Positions 8,349-16,928 of a stretch of DNA of 64,000 nucleotides are shown here, one piece after another. The stretch's first letter is position 1; each line of letters starts with the position of its first letter. The stretch spans positions 15,266-79,265 of the forward strand of contig CAJTMJ010000018.1 of assembly GCA_910577335.1 (NCBI GenBank). Direction: 5' to 3'. This DNA comes from an uncultured Duncaniella sp. GTDB lineage: Bacteria > Bacteroidota > Bacteroidia > Bacteroidales > Muribaculaceae. A program made the position numbers and the translations under genes. The notes beneath the pieces were generated by a model. It searched no databases, was not told the DNA's origin, and worked only from the letters and a program-made list of their open reading frames with translations.

Positions 8349-9443
8349 ATGAAGCAGACAGAAAATACCTTTGATAAAGAGTCTGTCCCCAAAACAGGTA
8401 GCATAGCATGGAAAATCATGTTGCCTGTCATTATAGGGCTCTTGGTAGTGGCATGGATGTTTCATAACGAGTTTAACCCTAAGTCATGGGACGCATTTCA
8501 TTTTGACCTGAGGGTAGTGGGGTGCATAGCGTTGGCATGGCTGTTCATGATAGGGAGAGACTTCGGGCTAAGCTGGAGATTCAGGGCTATTACCGATAGA
8601 AAACTTTCATGGTGGCAGGTGATAAGGGTCAATATGCTTTGTGAGTTTACATCGTGTGTTACACCGACCTCTGTCGGGGGAAGCACATTCGGTCTTATAT
8701 ACCTTAACCGTGAGGGGATTCCTTTAGGTAGGGCAACCACGTTGATGATGACAACGCTGTTTCTTGACGAGCTGTTTTTTGTGGTCTCGCTTCCTGTGGT
8801 TATGTTTATAGTACCCTATCGGGAATTGTTCGGATTTGAACATTCAGCGTTTAACACAGGGCTCCAAACGGTGTTTTGGTCGGTATATGGTATTCTCACG
8901 CTTTGGACCGCAGTGCTCTTTGTCGGGATATTCATTAAGCCTCGTGCCATTCATAAGGCGCTCAACTGGATATTCCATTTCCGACTCCTGCGCCGTTGGC
9001 AGCATAATGTGGATGTGATGGGTGACCAGATGGAGGCTACCGGAAAGGATTTGCGTAGCCGGCGAATAAGGTGGTGGTTAGTGACATTCGGAGCCACGGC
9101 ACTCTCATGGTCATCACGCTATTTGGTGGTCAACGCTTTGTTTCTCGGCTTTGCCCCATACGCTGATCAGTTGATAGTCTTTTGCCGGCAGTTTGTGGTG
9201 TGGGTGGTATTGATGGTCAGTCCTACTCCCGGAGGTGCGGGAATCAGCGAATGGCTTTTCACCACTTATTACGGTGACTTGCTGCATAGCACAAGCATTA
9301 CTTTAGTCATAGCGTTGTTCTGGAGAATCATAAGTTACTATGTATACCTTATAATAGGTGCTTGCATCTTGCCTTGGTGGTTTCGCCACAAGGTCAATTT
9401 TTCAAAATTGAAGAGACTTAAAAAGAATAAACAGGAAATATAA
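8349..9443 (+). CDS. Lysylphosphatidylglycerol synthase/UPF0104-type flippase-like membrane protein
   Basis: This 364-residue polytopic membrane protein has about eight hydrophobic helices and a short charged N-terminus. It carries hallmarks of the UPF0104/MprF flippase-domain family: a conserved CxxxPTSVGGS-like segment (CVTPTSVGGSTFG, near residue 108) and SPTPGGAGISEW near residue 298. In MprF this domain moves lysyl-phosphatidylglycerol between leaflets. Here the synthase domain is missing, so a lipid or lipid-linked sugar transport role is only inferred. It lies 13 bp before the NfeD-type protease and 1.4 kb before kdsB, hinting at an envelope-lipid operon. Confidence 0.82.
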   Translation: MKQTENTFDKESVPKTGSIAWKIMLPVIIGLLVVAWMFHNEFNPKSWDAFHFDLRVVGCIALAWLFMIGRDFGLSWRFRAITDRKLSWWQVIRVNMLCEFTSCVTPTSVGGSTFGLIYLNREGIPLGRATTLMMTTLFLDELFFVVSLPVVMFIVPYRELFGFEHSAFNTGLQTVFWSVYGILTLWTAVLFVGIFIKPRAIHKALNWIFHFRLLRRWQHNVDVMGDQMEATGKDLRSRRIRWWLVTFGATALSWSSRYLVVNALFLGFAPYADQLIVFCRQFVVWVVLMVSPTPGGAGISEWLFTTYYGDLLHSTSITLVIALFWRIISYYVYLIIGACILPWWFRHKVNFSKLKRLKKNKQEI

Positions 9444-9456
9444 ACAGCATATAGAT

Positions 9457-10821
9457 ATGATCCGTTATTTTTTCATATTACTAATTTCGATTGCGTCGTC
9501 ATTTACCATTATGGGTAAAGAGGCGTACATACTTCGTCTTGATGATGAGATAGGTTCCAAAACATGGCGATATACACGTGAGGCGCTCGATGAGGCACAG
9601 GCTCGTAATTCAGACCTGCTCCTTGTGCATCTGAACACCTACGGAGGTTCGGTGGTACATGCCGATTCCATTCGCACGGCTCTGCTGAATTATCCCGGAC
9701 CGGTTGTGGCATTTGTCGATAACAATGCGGCATCGGCAGGTGCGCTTATTGCGCTTGCCTGCGACACGGTTTTTATGCGTAGAGGTGCTTCGATGGGTGC
9801 GGCGACTGTGGTAAACGGCACTGACGGTTCGGCAATGCCCGACAAGTACCAATCGTATATGAGGGCGATGATGCGCTCCACAGCCGAGCATCATGGCAAA
9901 TACCGTGACTCATCCGACTCGCTTAAATGGCGTAGAGATCCAACTATCGCTGAGGCGATGGTTGACACACGAGTCGTAGTGCCCGGACTCATAGATTCGA
10001 CACGTGTGCTGACATTCACCACCGATGAAGCTATAAAATGGCATTATGCCGAGGATAAGGCTGAATCCATATCGGAGGTGCTTGATAAACTTGACAGTTC
10101 AGACTATACCGTTAAGGAATATATCCCCACATGGCTTGACCATCTGATAGGGTTCTTTACCAATCCCGCTGTTCAGGCTGTGCTGATTATGATAATTATC
10201 GGAGGCATATATATGGAACTACATTCTCCCGGTGTGGGTTTCCCGTCGGCAGCCGCTATCATAGCCGCTGTGCTGTACTTCCTGCCGTTGTACATATCAG
10301 GCATAGCAAGCAGTTGGATCATACTTATATTTGTGGCGGGAATAATATTAGTGGTGCTTGAAATGTTTGTGGTGCCGGGATTCGGAATAACAGGTATTGC
10401 AGGTATCTCCTGTATATGTATTGCCCTCATTCTCGGACTTATAGAGCATTACACATTTTCTATAACTCAGGTAGATGCCACATCTCTTTGGTCGTCATTG
10501 GCGATATTTATAACAGGGGTGGTGCTTGCCGTGGGTGCTATATGGTATCTGACATCATCCCACGGACCCAAATGGATACGCCGTCATACAGATCTCACCC
10601 TTACTCAGCAGGTTAAGGACGGATATATAGGTGTGGATATGACACCATCCTATTATGTGGGTTTCGACGGTGTTGCCATAACCGATATGCGTCCTGCCGG
10701 GAAGGTCGAGATAAACGGCGAGGAGCTTGACGCAGTAGCTGTGCGAGGTTTCATTAATGCCGGTACACGTGTGAAAGTTGTGAAATATGAAAACGCCCAG
10801 ATATATGTCAAAGAAATCTGA
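9457..10821 (+). CDS. NfeD-family membrane serine protease (ClpP-like)
   Basis: This 454-residue protein has a signal peptide or anchor at residues 1-20, then a ClpP/SppA-like protease domain. The putative catalytic serine is Ser93 in NNAASAGALIAL and the likely lysine is Lys130 in MPDKYQSYM, the Ser-Lys dyad arrangement of NfeD1b proteases. Four or five membrane helices follow (about 235-370), then a C-terminal NfeD OB-fold domain (about 390-454). Known relatives cleave stomatin-like proteins and help membrane-microdomain quality control. A stomatin/slipin partner gene is usually adjacent, but none is in this window. The 3' end overlaps the kdsB start. Confidence 0.88.
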   Translation: MIRYFFILLISIASSFTIMGKEAYILRLDDEIGSKTWRYTREALDEAQARNSDLLLVHLNTYGGSVVHADSIRTALLNYPGPVVAFVDNNAASAGALIALACDTVFMRRGASMGAATVVNGTDGSAMPDKYQSYMRAMMRSTAEHHGKYRDSSDSLKWRRDPTIAEAMVDTRVVVPGLIDSTRVLTFTTDEAIKWHYAEDKAESISEVLDKLDSSDYTVKEYIPTWLDHLIGFFTNPAVQAVLIMIIIGGIYMELHSPGVGFPSAAAIIAAVLYFLPLYISGIASSWIILIFVAGIILVVLEMFVVPGFGITGIAGISCICIALILGLIEHYTFSITQVDATSLWSSLAIFITGVVLAVGAIWYLTSSHGPKWIRRHTDLTLTQQVKDGYIGVDMTPSYYVGFDGVAITDMRPAGKVEINGEELDAVAVRGFINAGTRVKVVKYENAQIYVKEI

Positions 10822-11560
10822 TTTTATCGGCATTATACCTTCACGGTATGGCTCGACTCGCTTCCCCGGCAAACCGCTTGCGCTTATCGATGGAGTAATG
10901 ATGATCGAGAGGGTATACCGGCAAGCGTCGAAGGCACTTGAAAGGGTAGTGGTAGCCACTGACGACTCACGTATTTATGACGCTGTGAAAGGCTTTGGTG
11001 GTGAGGTTGTCATGACCTCTTCCGAATGTCGGAACGGTACCGAGAGAGTGGCTGAGGCGTATAAGTCATTAGGCGTTAAAGCCGATGTCGTCATAAACAT
11101 ACAGGGTGATGAACCGTACATACATCCTGACCAAATCTCTGCGGTCATGGCGCTATTTCAGGATACCCCGGATGTCCAGATCGGTACACTTGCCCATGTC
11201 TTTGACCCTAAGTCGGGGTTTGAAGCACTTTTTAATCCAAACAGGGTGAAGATGACGATGGATGACAGCGGGAGGGTGCTGTATTTCAGCCGTTCGATAA
11301 TACCATATATCCGCAACCACAAGTGGCAGGAATGGGTTGACAGTGCCACATTTTATACACATATCGGATTGTATGGCTTTAGGGCTGATGTGTTGGAGGA
11401 GATAATTGCATTGCCACCGTCCTCACTTGAGATTGCAGAGTCGCTTGAACAGCTTCGGTGGTTGCAACACGGATACCATATTAAGGCTGCAGTGACTACC
11501 ATCCCGTCTTGTCCGGTTGATACACCGGAGGATATAGACGCATTAGTCACAAAAGTATAA
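10805..11560 (+). CDS. kdsB: 3-deoxy-manno-octulosonate cytidylyltransferase
   Basis: This enzyme makes CMP-Kdo, the activated sugar for the LPS inner core. The nucleotide-binding N-terminus IPSRYGSTRFPGKPL and NIQGDEPYI (metal/CTP region) are diagnostic. I chose ATG 10805 (251 residues, MSKKSDFIG), the usual KdsB length; ATG 10787 would add MKTPRY only. Either start overlaps the NfeD-type gene (17 or 35 bp), so expression is probably coupled to it. A strong bidirectional hairpin closes the unit at 11603-11642. Lipid A-core synthesis here goes with the lptD and surface genes farther right. Confidence 0.95.
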   Translation: MSKKSDFIGIIPSRYGSTRFPGKPLALIDGVMMIERVYRQASKALERVVVATDDSRIYDAVKGFGGEVVMTSSECRNGTERVAEAYKSLGVKADVVINIQGDEPYIHPDQISAVMALFQDTPDVQIGTLAHVFDPKSGFEALFNPNRVKMTMDDSGRVLYFSRSIIPYIRNHKWQEWVDSATFYTHIGLYGFRADVLEEIIALPPSSLEIAESLEQLRWLQHGYHIKAAVTTIPSCPVDTPEDIDALVTKV

Positions 11561-11602
11561 AATTGAAGCTATCAGGCATTAGCTTCAAATGTATAAAAAA
11601 TG

Positions 11603-11642
11603 ACATAGCCGGGATTCAGATTTGCCTGAGTCCCGGCTATGT
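11603..11642. terminator. Bidirectional intrinsic terminator between kdsB and gdhA
   Basis: A 16-bp stem with one wobble pair joins 11603-11618 to 11627-11642 across an 8-nt loop. On the minus strand it is followed by a run of T (complement of 11594-11602), making it a canonical gdhA terminator. On the plus strand the tail is weaker. Confidence 0.85.
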
Positions 11643-11681
11643 TTATTGTGGAATGGTTATCAAGAAATTCCTATAAGGATA

Positions 11682-13019
11682 TTAGAGCACACCCTGTGCC
11701 ATCATCGCACGAGCCACTTTCATGAAGCCGGCAACGTTTGCACCGCGTACGTAGTTGATATATCCGTCAAGCTCTGTGCCATACTTAACGCACTGAGTGT
11801 GGATTTCAGACATAATCTGTTTAAGCTTGTTGTCAACCTCTTCGGCGCTCCAAGAGAGCTTCTGAGAATTCTGAGCCATTTCAAGACCTGACACTGACAC
11901 ACCACCTGCGTTTGCAGCCTTACCGGGAGCGTAGAGGATACGTGCTTTCTGGAATTCACGGATAGCTTCGGGGGTAGAGGGCATGTTGGCACCTTCGCTC
12001 ACTGCGATACATCCATTAGCCACAAGCGCACGAGCGTCATCGCCATCAATTTCGTTCTGTGTAGCTGAAGGCATTGCTATGTCGCAAGCCACACGCTGCC
12101 AAGGACGTTCGCCTTCGAAGTACTGACATTCGTATTCTTCGGCAAATTCACGGATACGACCGCGGTAGATATTCTTCAATTTGAAGATATAGTCAAGCTG
12201 TTCACGGGTAAGACCGTCGGGAACATAGATTGTACCGTCGCTATCGCTCATTGATACCACTTTTGCACCGAGTGAGAGAAGCTTGTCGGCAGTATATGTC
12301 GCAACGTTACCTGAACCTGAGATAGCAACACGCTTGCCGGCGATGTCAATGCCACGGGTCTTCAACATCTCAAGGAGGAAGTATACATTTCCGTAACCTG
12401 TAGCCTCGGGACGGATGAGAGAACCGCCGAATTCAATACCTTTACCGGTGAAAGTACCTGTGAATTCACGAGCCATCTTCTTATATTCACCGAACATGTA
12501 GCCGACTTCACGACCACCTACACCTATATCACCTGCGGGCACATCGGTGTCGGGACCAATCTGACGCCACAATTCCTGAATAAATGCCTGGCAGAAGCGC
12601 ATAACTTCCATGTCGCTCTTGCCACGGGGTGAAAAGTCGCTACCGCCCTTTGCGCCACCCATAGCGAGAGTGGTAAGAGAGTTCTTGAATGTCTGCTCGA
12701 AAGCGAGGAACTTGAGGATTGACAGGTTAACGGATGAGTGGAAACGGATACCGCCTTTGTACGGACCGATAGCATTGTTATGCTGCACACGGTAACCCAT
12801 ATTGTTCTGTACTTTGCCCTTATCGTCTACCCATGAAACACGGAAAGCGAAAATACGATCGGGAATACAGAGACGTTCTATAAGATTATAACGGTCAAAT
12901 TCCGGATTTTCATTGTATACATCTTCGATAGTTGTGAGAACCTCTTCCACTGCCTGAATATATTCAGGTTCGTTGGGGAAACGACGCTTCAATTCGTCGA
13001 TAACTGCAACAGCTTTCAT
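11682..13019 (-). CDS. gdhA: NADP-type glutamate dehydrogenase
   Basis: The 445-residue hexameric-type enzyme interconverts 2-oxoglutarate plus ammonium and glutamate. Landmarks are FEQTFKNSLTTLAMGGAKGG (substrate lysines and glycine-rich loop), PAGDIGVGGREVGYMFG, and the Rossmann motif VAISGSGNVATYTADKL. The length and the long N-terminal segment match the NADP-dependent small-subunit type. Coenzyme preference is inferred from that. It is monocistronic, transcribed from a promoter at 13098-13128 that faces serB. With glnN at 44 kb it gives the cell both low- and high-affinity ammonium assimilation routes. Confidence 0.95.
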   Translation of the reverse strand: MKAVAVIDELKRRFPNEPEYIQAVEEVLTTIEDVYNENPEFDRYNLIERLCIPDRIFAFRVSWVDDKGKVQNNMGYRVQHNNAIGPYKGGIRFHSSVNLSILKFLAFEQTFKNSLTTLAMGGAKGGSDFSPRGKSDMEVMRFCQAFIQELWRQIGPDTDVPAGDIGVGGREVGYMFGEYKKMAREFTGTFTGKGIEFGGSLIRPEATGYGNVYFLLEMLKTRGIDIAGKRVAISGSGNVATYTADKLLSLGAKVVSMSDSDGTIYVPDGLTREQLDYIFKLKNIYRGRIREFAEEYECQYFEGERPWQRVACDIAMPSATQNEIDGDDARALVANGCIAVSEGANMPSTPEAIREFQKARILYAPGKAANAGGVSVSGLEMAQNSQKLSWSAEEVDNKLKQIMSEIHTQCVKYGTELDGYINYVRGANVAGFMKVARAMMAQGVL

Positions 13020-13097
13020 ACCTTAGTTGGAAATTATTATTGTAATTAATATATCACGTTAAAATGACAAATTGCCATAATTTTGTTGATTTTGCTG

Positions 13098-13128
13098 CAA
13101 AGTTACAACGTTTATGCCGAATATGCAA
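13098..13128 (-). promoter_or_regulatory. gdhA promoter
   Basis: On the minus strand TTGC (13128-13125) and TAACTTTG (13105-13098) are separated by 19 bp. The predicted TSS is near 13091, about 70 nt upstream of the gdhA start. It faces the serB promoter about 60 bp away. Confidence 0.75.
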
Positions 13129-13167
13129 GAAAAATGTCATTTTTATGCATGGTTGGCGAAATTTTCG

Positions 13168-13175
13168 TACCTTTG
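13168..13175 (+). promoter_or_regulatory. serB -7 promoter element
   Basis: TACCTTTG on the plus strand predicts a TSS near 13182. That lies downstream of any start codon before 13182, so it decides in favour of the serB start at 13196. Confidence 0.65.
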
Positions 13176-13195
13176 TGTCGAAATATAATGCAGAT

Positions 13196-14434
13196 ATGGC
13201 AATGAACTCACGTGAATTAGAATTAATACTAATAAATATCTCGGGACAGGACCATCCGGGTGTCACCTCGGCACTATCGGAAATACTGGCAAAGTATGAC
13301 GCCGGAATTCTTGACATAGGTCAGGCTGATATCCACCACACGCTTTCACTTGGTATATTGATCAAGACCAATTCGGATGTCTCAGGAAACATCATGAAGG
13401 AGTTGCTTTTTGAGGCGACCAAATTGAATGTCAACATACGTTTCACACCAGTGAGCCGTGAGGAATATGAGGAATGGGTGGGACGTCAAGGTAAAAACCG
13501 CTGGATTATAACTCTGCTCGGACGCCGACTGACAGCACGGCAGATAGCCACTGTCACAGCCGAGATTTCACGCCAAGGGTTGAATATAGATGGTATACAG
13601 CGTCTTACGGGTAGAATGCCGTTAGGTGAGGAGGAGCAGCCGAGGTCAAAATCGTGTGTCGAGTTCTCAGTCCGCGGCACTCCTAACGATTTCCATGCCA
13701 TGCAGGCAAAGTTTATGAACCTTGCGCAGGAGGATGATTTTGACATATCGATGCAGGAGGACACTCTCTACCGTCGTTGTCGCCGTCTGATATGTTTCGA
13801 TATGGATTCCACTCTTATAGAAACAGAGGTGATTGACGAGCTTGCCATGAGAGCCGGTGTAGGCGATCAGGTGAAGGCGATCACCGAGCGGGCCATGAGA
13901 GGAGAGATAGATTTCTGTGAGAGTTTCAAGGAGCGAGTGGCATTGCTTAAGGGGCTTGATGAAAGTGTGATGCGTGAGATAGCCGAAAATCTTCCTATCA
14001 CCGAGGGTGTTGGACGCATGATGCAGGTGCTTAAACGAGCCGGATATAAGACAGCTATCCTTTCGGGCGGTTTCACATATTTCGGCGATTACCTTAAACG
14101 TAAGTTCGGATTTGATTATGTGTATGCCAACGAGCTTGAGATAGTTGACGGCAAACTCACCGGCAGATACCTCGGAGAAATAGTAGATGGCAGACGTAAA
14201 GCGGAGTTGCTTCGTCTTATAGCACAGGTTGAAAATGTGAATATAGCTCAGACCATAGCGGTGGGTGACGGAGCCAATGACCTCCCGATGCTCGGCACAG
14301 CGGGTCTTGGTATAGCGTTCCACGCCAAACCAAAGGTCAAGGCAACGGCTGAACAGTCAATATCGACAATAGGGCTTGACGGTGTGCTTTATTTCCTCGG
14401 TTTTAAGGATTCGTTCATCACCGAAAATAAATGA
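13196..14434 (+). CDS. serB: Phosphoserine phosphatase with N-terminal ACT domains
   Basis: The enzyme carries out the last step of serine synthesis. From ATG 13196 it is 412 residues: tandem ACT-like domains at about 1-185, then a HAD phosphatase with DMDST (Asp202 nucleophile, Asp204 acid/base), an SGGF motif and the GDGANDLPML metal-binding motif. The reading frame stays open back to 13064, but that extension crosses the promoter at 13168-13175 and has no family match, so the longer start is rejected. ACT domains suggest feedback by serine or another amino acid. A hairpin at 14495-14523 ends the gene. Confidence 0.93.
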   Translation: MAMNSRELELILINISGQDHPGVTSALSEILAKYDAGILDIGQADIHHTLSLGILIKTNSDVSGNIMKELLFEATKLNVNIRFTPVSREEYEEWVGRQGKNRWIITLLGRRLTARQIATVTAEISRQGLNIDGIQRLTGRMPLGEEEQPRSKSCVEFSVRGTPNDFHAMQAKFMNLAQEDDFDISMQEDTLYRRCRRLICFDMDSTLIETEVIDELAMRAGVGDQVKAITERAMRGEIDFCESFKERVALLKGLDESVMREIAENLPITEGVGRMMQVLKRAGYKTAILSGGFTYFGDYLKRKFGFDYVYANELEIVDGKLTGRYLGEIVDGRRKAELLRLIAQVENVNIAQTIAVGDGANDLPMLGTAGLGIAFHAKPKVKATAEQSISTIGLDGVLYFLGFKDSFITENK

Positions 14435-14494
14435 TTGCATGGTTAAGGACGCTATAGAGCAGCAGCGTCTTTCCTACATATATAAATATAAATA

Positions 14495-14523
14495 CAGCCC
14501 GGCTTCATTTTGAAACCGGGCTG
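14495..14523. terminator. Bidirectional terminator between serB and DUF4293 gene
   Basis: CAGCCCGGCTTC (14495-14506) pairs with GAAACCGGGCTG (14512-14523), with one mismatch and a 5-nt loop. It sits between two convergent genes. Confidence 0.7.
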
Positions 14524-14545
14524 CGTTGTGCTAAGTGATAACGTC

Positions 14546-14980
14546 TTATCGTATACGGTCGTATGATTTCAGACGTTTGATGTCTTTATTGATAGCTGAG
14601 ATAGCCATAATCTGGAGTATAGCAGCGATCGGCAGAAGAATATCCCATACGGTAAATCTTGCTTCCATACCTTCAGCTTCGGCTTGTTTAAACAATGTGA
14701 AGCAAACCACTGCGATGCAGCATAATGTCAGCAACATTGCTATTGTCAGCACGGTCTTTTGAAGTCCGATGTTGCTGTACATGAAGATGTCAACAATCAT
14801 CAGAAGGAGGGCAGCGGCAGCCGGAATAAGGATACCATACTCTGTCATTGTGTAAAGTTTTTCAGTCACAACAGGTTGGTTGCTGATGAAATCGACTTCC
14901 CCGTAAGGTACTATGATGAAAATAGCCATAGCCACAACAGCCAGGAAGATGTAGAGGGTTTGGATACGTTGAATCTGCAT
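14546..14980 (-). CDS. DUF4293-like four-helix membrane protein
   Basis: This 144-residue protein begins MQIQRIQTLYIFLAVVAMAI, the typical opening of the Bacteroidetes DUF4293 family (MIQRIQS(V/I)(Y/F)L). Four hydrophobic helices can be seen (about 10-28, 48-66, 76-96, 108-126), ending in a basic tail LKSYDRIR. Function is unknown. A TACTTTTG element on the minus strand (15028-15021) is a plausible -7 box, with TSS near 15014. Family naming is from pattern memory only. Confidence 0.75.
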   Translation of the reverse strand: MQIQRIQTLYIFLAVVAMAIFIIVPYGEVDFISNQPVVTEKLYTMTEYGILIPAAAALLLMIVDIFMYSNIGLQKTVLTIAMLLTLCCIAVVCFTLFKQAEAEGMEARFTVWDILLPIAAILQIMAISAINKDIKRLKSYDRIR

Positions 14981-15071
14981 AATTTATAAAAGTTTTAATT
15001 CGTGATTGCGTAATTTTATTCAAAAGTAATAAAATTTTAACAATTGACACTGCGTTTAGTTGTTGTTTTAT

Positions 15072-15079
15072 CGTAAATT
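15072..15079 (+). promoter_or_regulatory. surE -7 promoter element
   Basis: TAAATTTG matches the Bacteroidetes -7 form, with a predicted TSS near 15086 and a 26-nt leader. Confidence 0.55.
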
Positions 15080-15111
15080 TGTAATAAAATCATAGAAAAC
15101 AGGTAAAATTC

Positions 15112-15882
15112 ATGGAAAATAACCGTCCCTTAATACTTATAACCAATGATGATGGCATCGAAGCTAAAGGTATAAGCCATCTTATTTCTATCGCAGTGAA
15201 GTTAGGCGAGGTCATAGTGGTTGCCCCCGAAGCGCCCCAATCGGCAAAATCGTCGGCTCTGACTGTCAACTCACCTTTGATGGCTAAAAATCTCGAATCA
15301 ATACATGGTGCGAAGGTCTTCACCGTAAACGGCACTCCAGTAGATTGTGTGAAAGTCGCCATGCATGCATTGCTTTACCGTAAGCCCGATCTGGTATTGT
15401 CAGGTATAAATCATGGGTCGAATGCCGCTGTGAATAACCTTTATTCCGGCACGATGGGGGCGGCTATGGAGGGATGTGTGCTTGGTGTGCCTTCGATAGG
15501 TTACTCTCTGCTGAGCCATTCTCCGAGAGCCGATTTTGAACCATTGACACCATTTATTGAAGATATCACAGCCCGTGTGCTTAAAAACGGGCTGCCTGAC
15601 GGTATATGCCTGAATGTCAACTTCCCGGCTCATTGCACTCCTTTAGGTATGAAAGTACTTAGAGCTGCCAAAGGACATTGGTCTGAAGAATATGCCGATT
15701 ATGCCACTCCGCATGGCACACCGTTCTATTGGCTTACAGGTAAATTCCACAATATGGAACCTGACAATCCCGAAACTGACGAATATTGGTTGGCACGCCA
15801 ATACGGCTCAATCGTGCCTATCCGTCCCGATCAGACTGCCAAAGACCAGATATCAAAAATAGAAGAAATACTTAGTTTTTAA
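15112..15882 (+). CDS. surE: 5'/3'-nucleotidase SurE
   Basis: The 256-residue SurE-fold phosphatase hydrolyses nucleoside monophosphates. The metal site is clear: ILITNDDGIEAKGI with Asp13/Asp14, then SGINHGSN and the following NLYSGTMGAAMEG. Length and motif order fit the family exactly. Its last 11 bp overlap the 3' end of the opposing glycosyltransferase gene, so no terminator separates them. Confidence 0.95.
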   Translation: MENNRPLILITNDDGIEAKGISHLISIAVKLGEVIVVAPEAPQSAKSSALTVNSPLMAKNLESIHGAKVFTVNGTPVDCVKVAMHALLYRKPDLVLSGINHGSNAAVNNLYSGTMGAAMEGCVLGVPSIGYSLLSHSPRADFEPLTPFIEDITARVLKNGLPDGICLNVNFPAHCTPLGMKVLRAAKGHWSEEYADYATPHGTPFYWLTGKFHNMEPDNPETDEYWLARQYGSIVPIRPDQTAKDQISKIEEILSF

Positions 15883-16885
15883 GTGAAGCGTAGGTGTGAC
15901 GTGCTCGGAGGTAGTAGTCGAAAAGTATATTGGTATTACCTTTGAGCAGGTCAATCTTAGGGTGTGATTTGTAATTTTCACGCATTTTAGCGAAGTCACG
16001 GTGAGCCTTGAAGATAGCCGAAGCATTTTCACGGTCGCCCGAAAGTATAAATTTAGCCCATGCGATAGTGTCGAGCAACCGGCGACGGAACAGTTTCTTC
16101 TTCCGTGTTTTGTTCGGGAGGTTTTTGTGGAGCATGAGCAGATTGTTTCGGAAGTTAAGATAGGTCTTGCGCGGATTGGATGCCGGCAGACTGCCACCTC
16201 CGAGATGATATACATGACTCTGAGGCACAGCCCAAACCTCTTTACCCATTAATAGGATTCGCCAGCAGAGGTCTATCTCCTCCATGTGGGCGAAAAATTC
16301 CTTGTCGAGACCTCCGGCTTGGAGGTATACTTCATTTACCACCATCAGTGCCGCTCCGCTTGCCCAAGAAACTTGCAATGGTGAGTCGTACTGTCCCCGG
16401 TCAGTTTCAACGGTGTCAAATATGCGTCCACGGCAATAGGGGTAACCGTTGCAGTCAAGGAAACCTCCACAAGCTCCGGCATACTCGAATTTATCAGGCT
16501 CAAGAAGCGATTTTATCTTTGGCTGGGCGGCTCCGGCGTCGGGATGTGACTCCATGAAGTCATATAGCGGTCTGACCCAATCGTCATCCACTTTCACATC
16601 TGAATTCAGCAGCACGGTATATTTGTATCGGTCAGCTATCATTGCTATCGCACGATTGTAACCCTCGGCAAAGCCGTAGTTTTCATCAAACTTTATCAAC
16701 TTAACCTTGGGGAAATCAGTGGTTAAGATGGCGATAGAATTGTCAATGGAACCATTGTCGGCAACTATAACATCCGCAATTTCAGGGTTGGTATATTTTA
16801 CAACTGAGGGGAGATATTCTTTCAGGAAGTTCTCTCCGTTCCAGTTGAGTATTATCACAGCTACCGGTTTGTTTTGCTCGCTCAT
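15872..16885 (-). CDS. Family 2 glycosyltransferase
   Basis: This 337-residue cytoplasmic or membrane-associated GT-A enzyme starts MSEQNKPVAVIILNWNGENF. The nucleotide-sugar region VIVADNGSIDNS and the acidic motif VLLNSDVKVDDDWV are present, followed by the SGAALMV and DLCWRI segments common to rhamnosyltransferase-like GT2 proteins. The C-terminal 80 residues are basic and could dock to membrane or lipid-linked acceptor. Donor and acceptor are unknown. It lies 43 bp downstream of mtaB and is probably the last gene of the lrp-mtaB-GT2 operon. Confidence 0.88.
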   Translation of the reverse strand: MSEQNKPVAVIILNWNGENFLKEYLPSVVKYTNPEIADVIVADNGSIDNSIAILTTDFPKVKLIKFDENYGFAEGYNRAIAMIADRYKYTVLLNSDVKVDDDWVRPLYDFMESHPDAGAAQPKIKSLLEPDKFEYAGACGGFLDCNGYPYCRGRIFDTVETDRGQYDSPLQVSWASGAALMVVNEVYLQAGGLDKEFFAHMEEIDLCWRILLMGKEVWAVPQSHVYHLGGGSLPASNPRKTYLNFRNNLLMLHKNLPNKTRKKKLFRRRLLDTIAWAKFILSGDRENASAIFKAHRDFAKMRENYKSHPKIDLLKGNTNILFDYYLRARHTYASLKN

Positions 16886-16928
16886 AGTGGTTAGTAGATT
16901 GGGATGTTTAAAATTGCGGATTAAGCGC

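Noticed and set aside
13064..13195. N-terminal 44-codon extension of serB
   Set aside because: It runs through the serB and gdhA promoter elements and lacks ACT-domain similarity; the TSS lies downstream of it.
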